Source: Methylococcaceae bacterium
GTDB taxonomy: Bacteria; Pseudomonadota; Gammaproteobacteria; Methylococcales; Methylomonadaceae
DNA length: 39,952 nt
Direction of reading: 5' to 3'
Assembly: GCA_021647585.1 (NCBI GenBank)
Contig: JAKIUK010000036.1
Span: 1-39,952 of the forward strand
Of the stretch, positions 7,930 through 17,549 are shown in pieces. The number at the start of each line of letters is the position of its first letter. The stretch's first letter is position 1. Both the position numbers and the translations under genes were made by a program. The notes under the pieces were generated by a model, which was not told where the DNA came from, searched no databases, and saw nothing but the letters and a program-made list of their open reading frames with translations.

Positions 7930-9995
7930 TACTTGAAAATCAGATTGAGCCACAAAAAAAATTGCTAAGGCCAGTGCTTTCAATATTCAAACAGCCGTTT
8001 AATCAGTATTCAGCAGTCGAATTGCAAGCACATTTCCAACAACGACAAGACATTAAGTTTTCCCCCGTTTGTGATGTTGAACAGTGTGCCCCCGCGTTTA
8101 TTAATGATGTGTTGCAAAATCGGTTCAGATTTAATAATGAGGTCTACAGATTTGGAACTAACATACCGTGGCAGGATAATCCCAGCGATGATATTGAATG
8201 GTTGATTTTGTTACATAAAGGCTACTATCTGGTTGGCCTGGGGAAATTGTTCAGCGAAACTGGTGACGAGAGGTATCAGGATAAATGGATTGAATTGATA
8301 GATTCCTGGATTACAGACGTAGATGACCCTGGTTATATTGCAACTGATGTCACGGGTAGACGTGTTCAGAACTGGATTTATGCTTTTTATTATTTTGTCA
8401 AAGACAAGCCCTGCAAACCCGGAATTGAAGATTTTTTGCTGCGATTATTGACCTCATTAGAACACCAAGTCAATTATCTGATTAAAAACCTGGCAGTGGC
8501 TCGCAATCATAGAACTTTGGAGTTATATGCTATTTTTCTGGCTGCTGTGGTGTTTCCTGAATTTAAAAAGGCCGAACAGTGGTTGAGTTTTTCTATGAAT
8601 GCATTGGCAGAAAATGCTGACAACGATATTCTTGCTGATGGTGTTCATTGTGAATTATCAACTTTTTACCATCATATTGTTGTTAAAAACTTACTGGCAG
8701 TAAAACGTCTGGCTGAAGTTAATCAACTATCGATGCCCATTCAATTTGATGACGCTGTACGTCGAGCACTGGACTTTTCAGTCTTTATCCATAAGCCCGA
8801 CGGTAAAATCCCCTCACTGAGTGATGGTGATATCGACAGTTTTTATGATTTATTGCAGCTAGGCTATGATTTATATGGAGGGCAGACATTACGCTATATT
8901 TTTTCTCAAGGTAAAAAGGGCGCGCCACCTGGGGTTATGGCTAAAGCTTTTTCATCAAGTGGATATTATGTTTTGCGTAGCGCCTGGCACAGTGAAACTG
9001 AATTTTTTCAGGATGCACGTTATCTGGTTTTTGATTGTGGTCCATTGGGAGCGGGCAATCATGGTCATCTTGATGTGCTGAATATTGAAGTAGCTGCTTA
9101 TGGTCGCAGTTTGATTGTGGATCCCGGACGTTATACTTACGATGAAACTGGTGAAACCAACTGGCGTGTACTGTTTCGCAGCACTGGTTATCATAATACT
9201 GTTGAAGTGGATGGCAAAAATCAGGTTGATTATCAGTATAATGAGGGCAAGGGAAAATATAAAATTCAAGGGGAGCATACGAAAGCTGTTGTTTCCAGTT
9301 TTCTTAGTGTCAATGATTGTCATTTTTTACATGGAAAAGTACATAGCGATGAATATACAGCGGTACATGAGCGAAAGATCTTTTTTGTTAGTGGTGAATA
9401 TTGGTTGATCTCGGATATTTTAGATGATGATATTTTGCATCAGTATGCGTTACGTTACCATTTGTCTCCGGAAGCTCAGGATCGTACAAATATTGAACAA
9501 AGCGAAAATTTGATCATTATTGATTCGCCAAATTTATTACTGATGCATCCCTATGCCCAACAAAGCCAGATAGAGATAGAAGCGGGATTTATTTCCACCA
9601 GCTATGGACATAAAAGCAAAGCACCCATTATCAAATTTCAGCGCTCGGCTAAAAAAACGGTGTTTGAATCAGTGATTTTTCCCTACAAGCAACTAAGGCC
9701 TGAATTTATTCTTCAGCAATTATATGTTGAAATTGCTGCTGAACAAAAGATAGCCTGGGCTATTTCCGCATTTTCTCTAACTATTCAAACACCGTCTAAA
9801 AAGGTACAGGATTTGTTTTTTATTTCTCATGATGGAACTCGAAGACGATGGCATTACAACAACATCGTCTGTACTGGTCAATTCTGTTACATCCGTTTGA
9901 ATAGCGATGGAAATGTTGAAAATTTTTTTACCGGGCCAGATAGCAACATTGAAATTGAAGGGCGGTTGTTAGCTGCTCAAGAGGTAAACTCATGA
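7923..9995 (+). CDS. Heparinase II/III-like (alginate lyase superfamily) protein
   Basis: This 690-residue protein has an alpha/alpha-toroid N-terminal part (about 60-340; NLAVARNHRTLELYAIFL is typical) and a beta-sandwich C-terminal part with GAGNHGHLDVLNIEVAAYG and IVDPGRYTY, the signature of the heparinase II/III family. Relatives cleave uronic-acid polysaccharides by beta-elimination. The start is GTG with AAGGAG (7907-7912) at good spacing. No signal peptide is visible, which is unusual for a polysaccharide lyase and suggests a cytoplasmic role, for example in glycan editing, or export by another route. It overlaps its upstream neighbour by 7 bp and its downstream neighbour by 4 bp. Substrate not known. 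Confidence 0.82.
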   Translation: MLILENQIEPQKKLLRPVLSIFKQPFNQYSAVELQAHFQQRQDIKFSPVCDVEQCAPAFINDVLQNRFRFNNEVYRFGTNIPWQDNPSDDIEWLILLHKGYYLVGLGKLFSETGDERYQDKWIELIDSWITDVDDPGYIATDVTGRRVQNWIYAFYYFVKDKPCKPGIEDFLLRLLTSLEHQVNYLIKNLAVARNHRTLELYAIFLAAVVFPEFKKAEQWLSFSMNALAENADNDILADGVHCELSTFYHHIVVKNLLAVKRLAEVNQLSMPIQFDDAVRRALDFSVFIHKPDGKIPSLSDGDIDSFYDLLQLGYDLYGGQTLRYIFSQGKKGAPPGVMAKAFSSSGYYVLRSAWHSETEFFQDARYLVFDCGPLGAGNHGHLDVLNIEVAAYGRSLIVDPGRYTYDETGETNWRVLFRSTGYHNTVEVDGKNQVDYQYNEGKGKYKIQGEHTKAVVSSFLSVNDCHFLHGKVHSDEYTAVHERKIFFVSGEYWLISDILDDDILHQYALRYHLSPEAQDRTNIEQSENLIIIDSPNLLLMHPYAQQSQIEIEAGFISTSYGHKSKAPIIKFQRSAKKTVFESVIFPYKQLRPEFILQQLYVEIAAEQKIAWAISAFSLTIQTPSKKVQDLFFISHDGTRRRWHYNNIVCTGQFCYIRLNSDGNVENFFTGPDSNIEIEGRLLAAQEVNS

Positions 9996-11374
9996 GCCAA
10001 TATCAAACCTGTATGATTCCTATAGATAATATTTTGAATCATCTTGAAACAGCATTTAATACTGAAAAAATGAAAGCTGTTTTTCAGCAGCATCTATATC
10101 CTTCTCTTTCAGTTCGGATAGAGACATGTAATATAGAAAGAATCAAATATAAACCACAAAAAAATTGTCATGTCAGTTACCGATTGAGTTTCAGGAAAAA
10201 CCATTTAAACAAGGCTAATGAGCAACTGGTTTGTGTGAGATTTTATGAGCACGCTGGTTCAATGTCTCGATTCTTAAAAGAAAGTGATAAAAAGAACAGT
10301 CAAAATTTGCTAATACACATTCCCGAATTGGATTGTGTTACCTGGGTTTTTCCTAATGACCGTAAATTAATTAATCTCGAAAGGGTTACTGATCCAGAGT
10401 TTCTTTGTCATCAAGTCGCTCCATATCTTATTTTAAGCGTTTATGGTTCAGACTGGTCAATAGATAAATTTAAATCAGATATGATCCGTTATGTACCTGA
10501 GCAGAACTGCAGTATGCGTATTCAATTGGAAATAGCTCATAGCCAGAGTAAACAACAAAAAAAAATGGTTGCTTATGGTAAGTATTTTTATAACCAAAGT
10601 GGGCAACAGATTTATCACACACTGTGTCAACTTTGGGATAGTGAAATATGTAGGGAGGGTGTTTTAAATATTCCAGAACCCCTCTTGTACCATTCAAAAT
10701 ATAGCATGTTGTGGCAGATGGGCGTACCTGGAGTGATGTTATCAGAGTTATATATTAATCAGACTTTATTTCTTAATAGTGTAGCTAATGCAGCTAGACA
10801 AATAGCATTGTTACATCAGGTTCCTTTACATGATTGTCCTCGAAATAATCAAGAAAATATAATACAAGAATTACGTAAAGTCGGGCAATTATTGAATAAA
10901 TTTAATGTTCCGTGTCGGCAAAAAATAACAAATTTAATTGAAAAACTGGTGGTTTATTTTTCAACTGTTATGCCTGAACATCAGGTGGTCTTACATGGCG
11001 ACTTGCACCTTAAAAATATTCTTGTCGATAGTGACAGAGTTTATTTAATTGATTTGGATAATGTTAGTTTAGGTAATCCCTTTCTGGATATAGGTAGTTT
11101 TATTGCAGCAATATTGAATCTTGAATTAACCGACTCGATTCCCTTGTCGCTTGCAGATCAAACCATTAGCTTTTTTTTGTCAGCCTATTGTGAAGCAGTA
11201 CCTTGGACAGTTAACAAAATCGATTTACGCAAATACATCGCTATGGCATTGGTCACTGAAAGAATATTCCGTAGTTTCACGCGATTGAAAGCGGGACGTA
11301 TGGAAATTATTGATGATCTGGTCAAACAGGCTGAAATGATGTTGAACGGTTCTTTTACACCACAATGGTTGTAA
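9992..11374 (+). CDS. APH-fold phosphotransferase (small-molecule or sugar kinase)
   Basis: This 460-residue protein has the aminoglycoside-phosphotransferase/choline-kinase fold. The catalytic loop HGDLHLKNIL is intact (catalytic Asp and metal-binding Asn), followed by VYLIDLDNVSLGNP with the second metal Asp. The N-terminal half is longer than in antibiotic kinases and holds RIKYKPQKNCHVSYRL, a pattern I associate with phosphotransferases in glycan clusters. It overlaps the heparinase-like gene by ATGA and has GAGGT (9981-9985) upstream. The context argues against drug resistance and for phosphorylation of a sugar, lipid carrier or glycan substituent. The substrate is inferred only from position. 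Confidence 0.78.
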   Translation: MSQYQTCMIPIDNILNHLETAFNTEKMKAVFQQHLYPSLSVRIETCNIERIKYKPQKNCHVSYRLSFRKNHLNKANEQLVCVRFYEHAGSMSRFLKESDKKNSQNLLIHIPELDCVTWVFPNDRKLINLERVTDPEFLCHQVAPYLILSVYGSDWSIDKFKSDMIRYVPEQNCSMRIQLEIAHSQSKQQKKMVAYGKYFYNQSGQQIYHTLCQLWDSEICREGVLNIPEPLLYHSKYSMLWQMGVPGVMLSELYINQTLFLNSVANAARQIALLHQVPLHDCPRNNQENIIQELRKVGQLLNKFNVPCRQKITNLIEKLVVYFSTVMPEHQVVLHGDLHLKNILVDSDRVYLIDLDNVSLGNPFLDIGSFIAAILNLELTDSIPLSLADQTISFFLSAYCEAVPWTVNKIDLRKYIAMALVTERIFRSFTRLKAGRMEIIDDLVKQAEMMLNGSFTPQWL

Positions 11375-11389
11375 GGCATAGGATAACAA

Positions 11390-12580
11390 ATGAATAAAAA
11401 ACCGATACTATTTCTCTATTGCCAACATTCACTAGGCATGGGACATTTACGTCGAACAATTGAAATTGCCAAAGCACTAAATAATAAATTTCGAGTGGTT
11501 TTTTTTAACGGCGGGCGTATTCCAGAAGCTATTCCTCGCCCTGAAGAGATTGAGTTTATAGATTTACCACCTTTAGGAATGGCTGCAAATGGTATTTTAT
11601 TCAGCCAAGGTAATGAGCAGGATTTAGCTATTATTAAAGAAACCCGCTGTCAATTACTGTTAGAACATTTTCATCAATTACAACCCGATGTACTGTTAGT
11701 TGAATTATTTCCCTTTGGACGCAAAAAATTTGCTTTTGAATTATTACCGCTATTGCGAATGGCAAAAAAATCAGATCCAAAACCCTTGGTTGTCTGCGAT
11801 CTCAGGGATATTCTAGTAGATGATAGACGAGATCAACAGCGGCATGATGATCGCGCTTGTTGGCTAAGCAAACGGTATTTTGATGCTATATTAATCCATA
11901 CTGATCCTGATTTTGCACGTCTTGAAGAATCATTCAAACCCAGACTACCTTTGAAAACCCCGGTATTCTATACAGGGTTTGTTGCAGGGGATGTTGAAAT
12001 TAATGAGGATTATGATCACAACCCTGGAATCATAGTTTCTGCAGGAGGGGGCAATGTTGGAGCATCATTATTTCATGCTGCAGTTGAAGCGCAACCTATA
12101 ATCTTGGAACGATACAGATTACCAATGTCCATCGTAGCGGGTCCTTTTCTTCCAGAGTCAGAGTGGAATTTATTAAAACTCAAGTCGCAAAATAACAAAG
12201 GAATAACGCTTTATAGAACCGTACCTGATTTAAAATGTTTATTTCAAAACGCGGAAATATCAATAAGTCAATGTGGCTATAATACGGTGATGGATGTGCT
12301 AAAAACCCATGTGCCTGCATTACTGATTCCATATGCTGAAGGTCGGGAAAATGAACAAACCAAACGCGCTTTAAAGCTAGAAAAACTTGGCGTTGTACGG
12401 GTGTTGGCAGCCACAACATTGACTACAGATAATTTACTTCGGGAAATTGATTCTTTATTATTATTCGGTCCTAAATCTATCAAATTACAGATGGACGGTG
12501 CAAATAAATCATCTGAGATAATTTTTGATCTTTTGGAAAAGTTATCCAGTCGTTCTGGAGAGTATACTAATGTGGCTTGA
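11390..12580 (+). CDS. MurG-like (COG4671-type) glycosyltransferase, second copy
   Basis: This 396-residue GT-B glycosyltransferase is distantly related to the first gene of the operon. The N-terminal motif is YCQHSLGMGHLRRTIEIA. A second Rossmann half has IIVSAGGGNVGASL, then ISISQCGYNTVMDVL and PALLIPYAEGRENEQ, as in the UDP-sugar site of MurG-like enzymes. AGGA lies 6 bases before the ATG, and the gene starts 15 bp after the kinase gene. The stop overlaps the deacetylase gene by 11 bp. It is probably cytoplasmic and peripheral to the inner membrane. Sugar specificity unknown. Confidence 0.8.
   Translation: MNKKPILFLYCQHSLGMGHLRRTIEIAKALNNKFRVVFFNGGRIPEAIPRPEEIEFIDLPPLGMAANGILFSQGNEQDLAIIKETRCQLLLEHFHQLQPDVLLVELFPFGRKKFAFELLPLLRMAKKSDPKPLVVCDLRDILVDDRRDQQRHDDRACWLSKRYFDAILIHTDPDFARLEESFKPRLPLKTPVFYTGFVAGDVEINEDYDHNPGIIVSAGGGNVGASLFHAAVEAQPIILERYRLPMSIVAGPFLPESEWNLLKLKSQNNKGITLYRTVPDLKCLFQNAEISISQCGYNTVMDVLKTHVPALLIPYAEGRENEQTKRALKLEKLGVVRVLAATTLTTDNLLREIDSLLLFGPKSIKLQMDGANKSSEIIFDLLEKLSSRSGEYTNVA
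12555..12562 (+). promoter_or_regulatory. Ribosome binding site that fixes the start at 12570
   Basis: CTGGAGAG lies 7 bases before the ATG at 12570. The longer reading from 12525 has no such site, so MWLDNLNQALD is the likely N-terminus of the deacetylase-like protein. Confidence 0.65.
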
Positions 12581-13313
12581 CAATTTAAACCAGGCTCTGG
12601 ATAAAGCAGTCAAACCGATTAGGTTTTTTTTTCGTGACGATGATGCCGGATGGGCAAACAAACAGCTTTTCGAGCTACTGGATTGTTTTTCAAAGTATAA
12701 CGTCCCTATAGACCTGGCGGTTATTCCTCAAGCCATTAATTATAAGAACAAAGAGCTATGTAACCGTGTTAGACAAAATAACGGTTTGATTGGTGTCCAT
12801 CAACATGGATTCAGACATAATAATCACCAATTAGATGGCAGGAAATGTGAATTTGGTAGTGACCGAACCTATACACAGCAACACCTAGATATTTTTACTG
12901 GTCAGAAAATACTCCTGGATTATTTCGACGAACAAAGTGAGCTCATATTTACACCACCTTGGAATCGATGCAATCAAGATACAGTGAATGTCCTGATAGA
13001 CTTGGGTTTTTCTACATTGTCCAAAGACAATACCGGGAAGCCATTGGATTGTCAGACGCTTCGGCAACTACCTGTAAACGTAGACTGGTTTAAGAAATGT
13101 CAGGGTATACGAATGAGTCAGACTCAATTAGGGCAGTTGATTGAGCAGGTTGTGACTAACGGTGAAGTTGTCGGGATTATGTTACATCATGAAATCATGG
13201 ATCAGCAGGAAAGATATACAATCTGTGAGTTACTTGAATTGCTTAGTTCCCACCCAAGGGTGAAATGTGAGCATATGAAAAAAATACTCAGAGTGATTAC
13301 TGTTAAGAATTAA
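12570..13313 (+). CDS. Polysaccharide deacetylase (NodB-like) family protein
   Basis: This is a 247-residue protein of the carbohydrate-esterase-4-like group. The metal motif is FFFRDDDAGWAN, with the catalytic/metal Asp cluster. The histidine motif appears as IGVHQHGFRHNN, and FTPPWNRCN is the usual later motif (in place of RPPY/F). Such enzymes remove N-acetyl groups from hexosamines. There is no signal peptide, so the substrate may be a lipid-linked or nucleotide-linked sugar in the cytoplasm. It is the last gene of the tightly packed operon and is followed by a 176-bp gap before the nucleotide-sugar genes. Confidence 0.75.
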   Translation: MWLDNLNQALDKAVKPIRFFFRDDDAGWANKQLFELLDCFSKYNVPIDLAVIPQAINYKNKELCNRVRQNNGLIGVHQHGFRHNNHQLDGRKCEFGSDRTYTQQHLDIFTGQKILLDYFDEQSELIFTPPWNRCNQDTVNVLIDLGFSTLSKDNTGKPLDCQTLRQLPVNVDWFKKCQGIRMSQTQLGQLIEQVVTNGEVVGIMLHHEIMDQQERYTICELLELLSSHPRVKCEHMKKILRVITVKN

Positions 13314-13489
13314 GTAGCAAATTGATTTTTGTCAGGAATAAATCACTGAAATGAGACATATCACAAAGAGAGAAACTGTGACAGCGACATTGATGAAAAA
13401 TCAATTGGATTGCATTGGTGCAAGACATGCTCGGTTCTACTAGAAGTAGAGCTAAACTTCTAGACAAGTTTTAAAAAAAGGAAATAAAG

Positions 13490-14758
13490 ATGGAAGATAA
13501 AATATGTATAGTAGGCTTAGGCTATGTTGGTCTACCATTAGCTGTAGAATTCGGGCAAAAATTTCAAACAATTGGTTTTGATCTTTCCAAGCAACGTATT
13601 GACGAATTAGCAAAAGGGTATGATAAAACCATGGAAATTGGCGATGATTACTTGATTGATGTAGTTCAAAATCATCGTCTCACTTTTACCACATCCATAT
13701 CAGATGCCAGGGATTTTAATATTTATATAGTGACCGTTCCCACACCTTTAGATAAGAATAAACGTCCCGATTTAACGCCACTTATCTCAGCAAGTAATTT
13801 AATAGGCAGCGTACTTAAACTTAATGATATTGTTATTTATGAATCCACCGTTTATCCAGGCGCCACTGAAGAAGACTGTGTGCCGATTCTAGAGCAAGTC
13901 AGTGGTCTGACATTCAATAAAGATTTTTTTTGCGGTTATTCTCCAGAACGTATTAATCCTGGAGATAAAGAACATACAGTAAGCAAAATTCTCAAGGTTA
14001 CCTCAGGATCAACTCCTGAAATTGCGCAAAAAGTTGATGTTTTATATCAAAAGATTATTTCAGCAGGAACTCACTTAGCCCCAAGCATTAAAGTTGCAGA
14101 AGCGGCAAAAGTAATAGAAAACACTCAGCGATACATAAATATTGCTTTTGTCAATGAACTGGCAATGTTATTTAATAGACTAGGTATTGACACCCAAGCT
14201 GTACTTGAAGCAGCCAATACTAAGTGGAACTTTCTACCATTCAAACCAGGGCTGGTGGGAGGTCACTGTATTGGTGTTGATCCATATTATCTTACTCATA
14301 AAGCACAGGAAATTGGTTTTAATCCAGAAATTATTCTTGCAGGTCGTCACATTAATGATGGAATGGGAAGCTATATTGCCAATCGGGTTATTAAATTAAT
14401 GATAAAAAAATGTCTATCCATAACCCAGTCTAAAGTACTTATTATGGGTATTACCTTCAAGGAAAACTGTCCTGATATTCGTAACTCGCGAGTGATAGAT
14501 GTCATCATAGAATTACAGGACTTTGGTGTCAACGTTGATATTTATGATCCTTGGGCTAATGTTGAGGACGTGCACCATGAGTATGGAATAAAGCTCATCG
14601 GTACAGAAAATGGGTTATGTGTTTCAAGTTATGACGCTGTAGTTCTTGCTGTAGCACATAAACAGTTTGAAACTATTCAATTTGATAGAACGGATAAACA
14701 AATTATTTTTGATATTAAAACGCTTTTTGATCAAGAAACAGTTGATGGACGGCTGTAA
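13490..14758 (+). CDS. tviB: UDP-N-acetylhexosamine 6-dehydrogenase (TviB/WbpO-like)
   Basis: This 422-residue protein belongs to the UDP-sugar dehydrogenases that oxidise UDP-GlcNAc or UDP-GalNAc at C6 to the uronic acid, using two NAD+. The N-terminal Rossmann motif is IVGLGYVGLPLAVEFG. The catalytic cysteine is Cys260 in GGHCIGVDPYYLTHKA, the form typical of TviB/WbpA/WbpO rather than of plain UDP-glucose dehydrogenases. The C-terminal domain has MGITFKENCPDIRNSR. The length matches WbpO/TviB. AAGGA is 7 bases upstream of the ATG. It lies 176 bp after the deacetylase and 92 bp before the second dehydrogenase. The exact N-acetylhexosamine epimer is not resolved. Confidence 0.85.
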   Translation: MEDKICIVGLGYVGLPLAVEFGQKFQTIGFDLSKQRIDELAKGYDKTMEIGDDYLIDVVQNHRLTFTTSISDARDFNIYIVTVPTPLDKNKRPDLTPLISASNLIGSVLKLNDIVIYESTVYPGATEEDCVPILEQVSGLTFNKDFFCGYSPERINPGDKEHTVSKILKVTSGSTPEIAQKVDVLYQKIISAGTHLAPSIKVAEAAKVIENTQRYINIAFVNELAMLFNRLGIDTQAVLEAANTKWNFLPFKPGLVGGHCIGVDPYYLTHKAQEIGFNPEIILAGRHINDGMGSYIANRVIKLMIKKCLSITQSKVLIMGITFKENCPDIRNSRVIDVIIELQDFGVNVDIYDPWANVEDVHHEYGIKLIGTENGLCVSSYDAVVLAVAHKQFETIQFDRTDKQIIFDIKTLFDQETVDGRL

Positions 14759-14850
14759 TATTTGTAGTGAATTTAGAGCTACTTTTTTTGATTTATGATT
14801 TTTATCATGGAATATAAAACGATGGAATCTTAAAAAATTAGAGGATGTGA

Positions 14851-16215
14851 ATGATGAATATTACGATGATAGGGACTGGCTATGTCGGTTTAGTTAGCAG
14901 TGCGTGTATAGCACAAATGGGGAATAAAGTTACCTGTGTAGATATTGACAACAAAAAAATTGCTTCATTGAATAAAGGCATTATTCCTTTTTACGAACCC
15001 GGTCTTGAACAAATGGTGTTAGATAACCATAAGAAGGGTAGTTTAATTTTTACTACGGATACCGAAAATGCTATAGGCAATTCACAAGTCGTTTTTATTG
15101 CTGTTGGTACCCCAATGTCTGAGGATGGGGCGGCTGATTTAAAAAACGTACTAACAGTAGCTAAAAATATTGGTAAATATATTTTGGATTATATTGTCAT
15201 CGTGGATAAATCAACGGTTCCTGTGGGTACTGCCAATAAAGTAAAAGAAACCATTCAGGCTGAGCTTTTTAAACGAGAAGAATCATCAATTGACGAAAAC
15301 TCAAAAGCCAAGATTAGACAGATAAAATTTGATGTGGTTAGTAATCCTGAGTTTTTAAAGGAAGGTGCGGCTATAAATGATTTTATGAAACCTGATCGTG
15401 TAATTATTGGTGTAGAAAATACTAAGGCATTGAAGATTATGAATGAGCTTTATATCCCATTCATGAAAAACCATGAACGCTTTATCGTAATGGATATTCG
15501 GTCGGCAGAGATGACAAAATATGCGGCTAATGCAATGCTGGCAACTAAAATTAGTTTTATGAATGAGATATCTAATATTTGTGAAAGAGTGGGAGCCGAT
15601 ATTAATAAGGTACGTAATGGAATAGGTTCCGACAGTCGTATTGGTTATAGATTTATATATCCTGGTTGTGGTTATGGAGGGAGTTGTTTTCCTAAAGATG
15701 TGCAAGCTTTAATCAAAACCGCAAAAGACTCTGGCTATAATCCGCGTATACTAGATGCTGTTGAAGCAGTCAATTTGGATCAGAAATCAGTTGTTTCCAA
15801 GAAATTGCTAAAGCGCTTTGATAAAAAAATTATAGGTAAAACCATTGCTATTTGGGGGCTTGCTTTCAAACCTGAGACTGATGATATGCGAGAAGCGAGT
15901 TCAATTACAATTATTAATGAGCTTACCAAGAAAGGTGCTAAAGTTATTGCTTATGATCCAAAAGCACAGGAAGAAGCTGAGAAATTCTATTTAAAAGACA
16001 ATGCAAATGTTTCCTATGTCAATTCTAAATATTTAGCATTAACAGATGCTGATGCATTAATATTAATTACTGAGTGGCAGGAATTTAGGAGCCCGGACTT
16101 TGATGAGATGAAAAAACTATTAAAAAACGCAATAATTTTTGATGGTCGTAATCAGTACGATAAAGTCAGAATGGAAGAAATGGGATTTGAATATTTTCAA
16201 ATAGGTGTTAATTAA
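14851..16215 (+). CDS. ugd: UDP-glucose 6-dehydrogenase
   Basis: This 454-residue enzyme oxidises UDP-glucose to UDP-glucuronate. The Rossmann motif is MIGTGYVGLVSSACIAQMG. The catalytic cysteine is Cys279 in GYGGSCFPKDVQALI, the UDP-glucose dehydrogenase form. The C-terminal part has WGLAFKPETDDMREASS. GAGG (14841-14844) serves the adjacent ATGs at 14851 and 14854; either could be used. The stop overlaps the start of the epimerase gene (TAATG), so UDP-GlcA would pass straight to the next enzyme. A GDP-mannose dehydrogenase role is possible in this superfamily but less likely beside an epimerase. Confidence 0.88.
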   Translation: MMNITMIGTGYVGLVSSACIAQMGNKVTCVDIDNKKIASLNKGIIPFYEPGLEQMVLDNHKKGSLIFTTDTENAIGNSQVVFIAVGTPMSEDGAADLKNVLTVAKNIGKYILDYIVIVDKSTVPVGTANKVKETIQAELFKREESSIDENSKAKIRQIKFDVVSNPEFLKEGAAINDFMKPDRVIIGVENTKALKIMNELYIPFMKNHERFIVMDIRSAEMTKYAANAMLATKISFMNEISNICERVGADINKVRNGIGSDSRIGYRFIYPGCGYGGSCFPKDVQALIKTAKDSGYNPRILDAVEAVNLDQKSVVSKKLLKRFDKKIIGKTIAIWGLAFKPETDDMREASSITIINELTKKGAKVIAYDPKAQEEAEKFYLKDNANVSYVNSKYLALTDADALILITEWQEFRSPDFDEMKKLLKNAIIFDGRNQYDKVRMEEMGFEYFQIGVN

Positions 16216-17270
16216 TGAAGATTTTAGTAACAGGTACAGCAGGTTTTATTGGTTTTCATTTGGCAAAACAGTTACTTGAACGTGGTGATGAAGTTATTGG
16301 GCTTGACAATATCAATGAGTATTATGATGTAAACCTTAAATATGGGCGTTTAGAAGAACTTGGAATTGATAAAAATGAGATAGTCGATGGAATTTTAATA
16401 GCTTCAAAAAGATATCCTAGACATAAATTCATTAAACTTGATCTATCAGATCAAAAAAAAATGGAGTTATTATTAAAAAATTCAGAACTAGATGCTATTT
16501 GTCATCTTGCTGCACAAGCAGGTGTACGTTACTCAATAGAAAACCCCCATTGCTATATTGAAAGTAATATAAAAGGTTTTATAAATATACTTGAAGGATG
16601 TCGACAAAGTGACATAAAAAATCTTTCGTATGCGTCTAGTTCATCTGTATATGGTTTGAACAAAGCACAGCAATTTAAAACTTCTGATCATACTGATCAT
16701 CCTGTCAGTCTTTATGCAGCAACAAAAAAGTCGAATGAGATGATGGCTCATGCTTATAGTCATTTATATAAAATTCAGACTACAGGGCTTCGTTTTTTTA
16801 CAGTTTATGGTCCCTGGGGTCGCCCGGACATGGCACCCATGCTTTTTACAGATGCCATTTTAAATGATAGGCCGATAAAAGTGTTTAATTATGGTGAAAT
16901 GGGCCGTGATTTTACATATATTGATGATATTGTAAACGGTCTTATTAAAGTAATTGATAACCCTGCTAAGACAAATACAGATTGGGATGCTAGAAAACCC
17001 ACTCCAGAAAGTTCATTAGCAACGTATAAAATATATAATATAGGAAATAACGCCCCCATTTCTTTAATGGATTTTATTAAAGAGATAGAAAATGTTCTTG
17101 GAAAAGAGGCGGAAAAAGAATTACTTCCTATGCAAGATGGAGATGTAAAGTCTACTAATGCTGATATAAGTGATTTGGTCACTGATTTAAAATATAAACC
17201 GTATACAAATTTGGATCATGGGATTAAGGAATTTATTACATGGTATAAGTGTTTTTATAAGATCGCCTAA
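16215..17270 (+). CDS. UDP-glucuronate 4-epimerase-like NAD-dependent epimerase
   Basis: This 351-residue extended short-chain dehydrogenase/epimerase has the NAD motif TGTAGFIGFHLAK, the serine loop YASSSSVYG and the catalytic SLYAATKKSNE (Tyr-x3-Lys). HLAAQAGVRYSIENP, FFTVYGPWGRPDMAP and GRDFTYIDDIV are typical of UDP-glucuronate epimerases, which make UDP-galacturonate. It is slightly longer than the usual 335 residues because of an insertion near 50-75. Coupled by TAATG to ugd, it completes a Glc-GlcA-GalA route. It is the last plus-strand gene here and is followed by a short tandem repeat. Confidence 0.82.
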   Translation: MKILVTGTAGFIGFHLAKQLLERGDEVIGLDNINEYYDVNLKYGRLEELGIDKNEIVDGILIASKRYPRHKFIKLDLSDQKKMELLLKNSELDAICHLAAQAGVRYSIENPHCYIESNIKGFINILEGCRQSDIKNLSYASSSSVYGLNKAQQFKTSDHTDHPVSLYAATKKSNEMMAHAYSHLYKIQTTGLRFFTVYGPWGRPDMAPMLFTDAILNDRPIKVFNYGEMGRDFTYIDDIVNGLIKVIDNPAKTNTDWDARKPTPESSLATYKIYNIGNNAPISLMDFIKEIENVLGKEAEKELLPMQDGDVKSTNADISDLVTDLKYKPYTNLDHGIKEFITWYKCFYKIA

Positions 17271-17274
17271 AGTC

Positions 17275-17321
17275 GTCAATAGTCAATAGTCAATAGTCAA
17301 TAGTCAATAGTCAATAGTCAA
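17275..17321. repeat. 7-bp tandem repeat (AGTCAAT)
   Basis: Five perfect copies of AGTCAAT occupy 17281-17315, with partial copies before (GTCAAT, 17275-17280) and after (AGTCAA, 17316-17321). The repeat starts 5 bp after the epimerase stop, in the gap between two converging genes. Its copy number is likely to vary by slippage. It does not touch a reading frame, and no terminator-like hairpin is evident in the 279-bp gap. Confidence 0.95.
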
Positions 17322-17549
17322 AAGCGAATGCTGATAGGCTCCTCAGAAACTAAACAAAATAAGTTTTACGATTTCCCCCATCTGTACCTTTTTTTATCTG
17401 AGTAGGCAGGTACTTCAATATTTGCACGAAATAAGTTCGACAACTTGCTTGTCTTTTACACCATAAAAACAAACATGTAGTCTTGGCAATGTGCTTGTGT
17501 TTAGTAGTGCGATAGTTTTCTACAAAAAGAGCCAAACATGTGTGAACTT

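Noticed and set aside
8955..9323. Overlapping frames on both strands (including 9115-9408 plus)
   Set aside because: They lie in the conserved C-terminal domain of the heparinase-like gene and look like shadows.
9992..11374. Reading the APH-fold kinase as an antibiotic-resistance gene
   Set aside because: It is longer than resistance kinases and locked by overlaps into a glycan operon.
13415..13431. Sigma-54-like GG-N10-GC spacing (TTGGTGCAAGACATGCT) upstream of the TviB-like gene
   Set aside because: Only the GG and GC and a few other positions match the consensus; too weak to call without an activator site.
15355..15705. 116-codon minus-strand frame
   Set aside because: Antisense to the catalytic region of the UDP-glucose dehydrogenase; no ribosome site or known domain.
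17275..17321. CRISPR array
   Set aside because: The 7-bp units are directly adjacent with no spacers; this is a simple tandem repeat.
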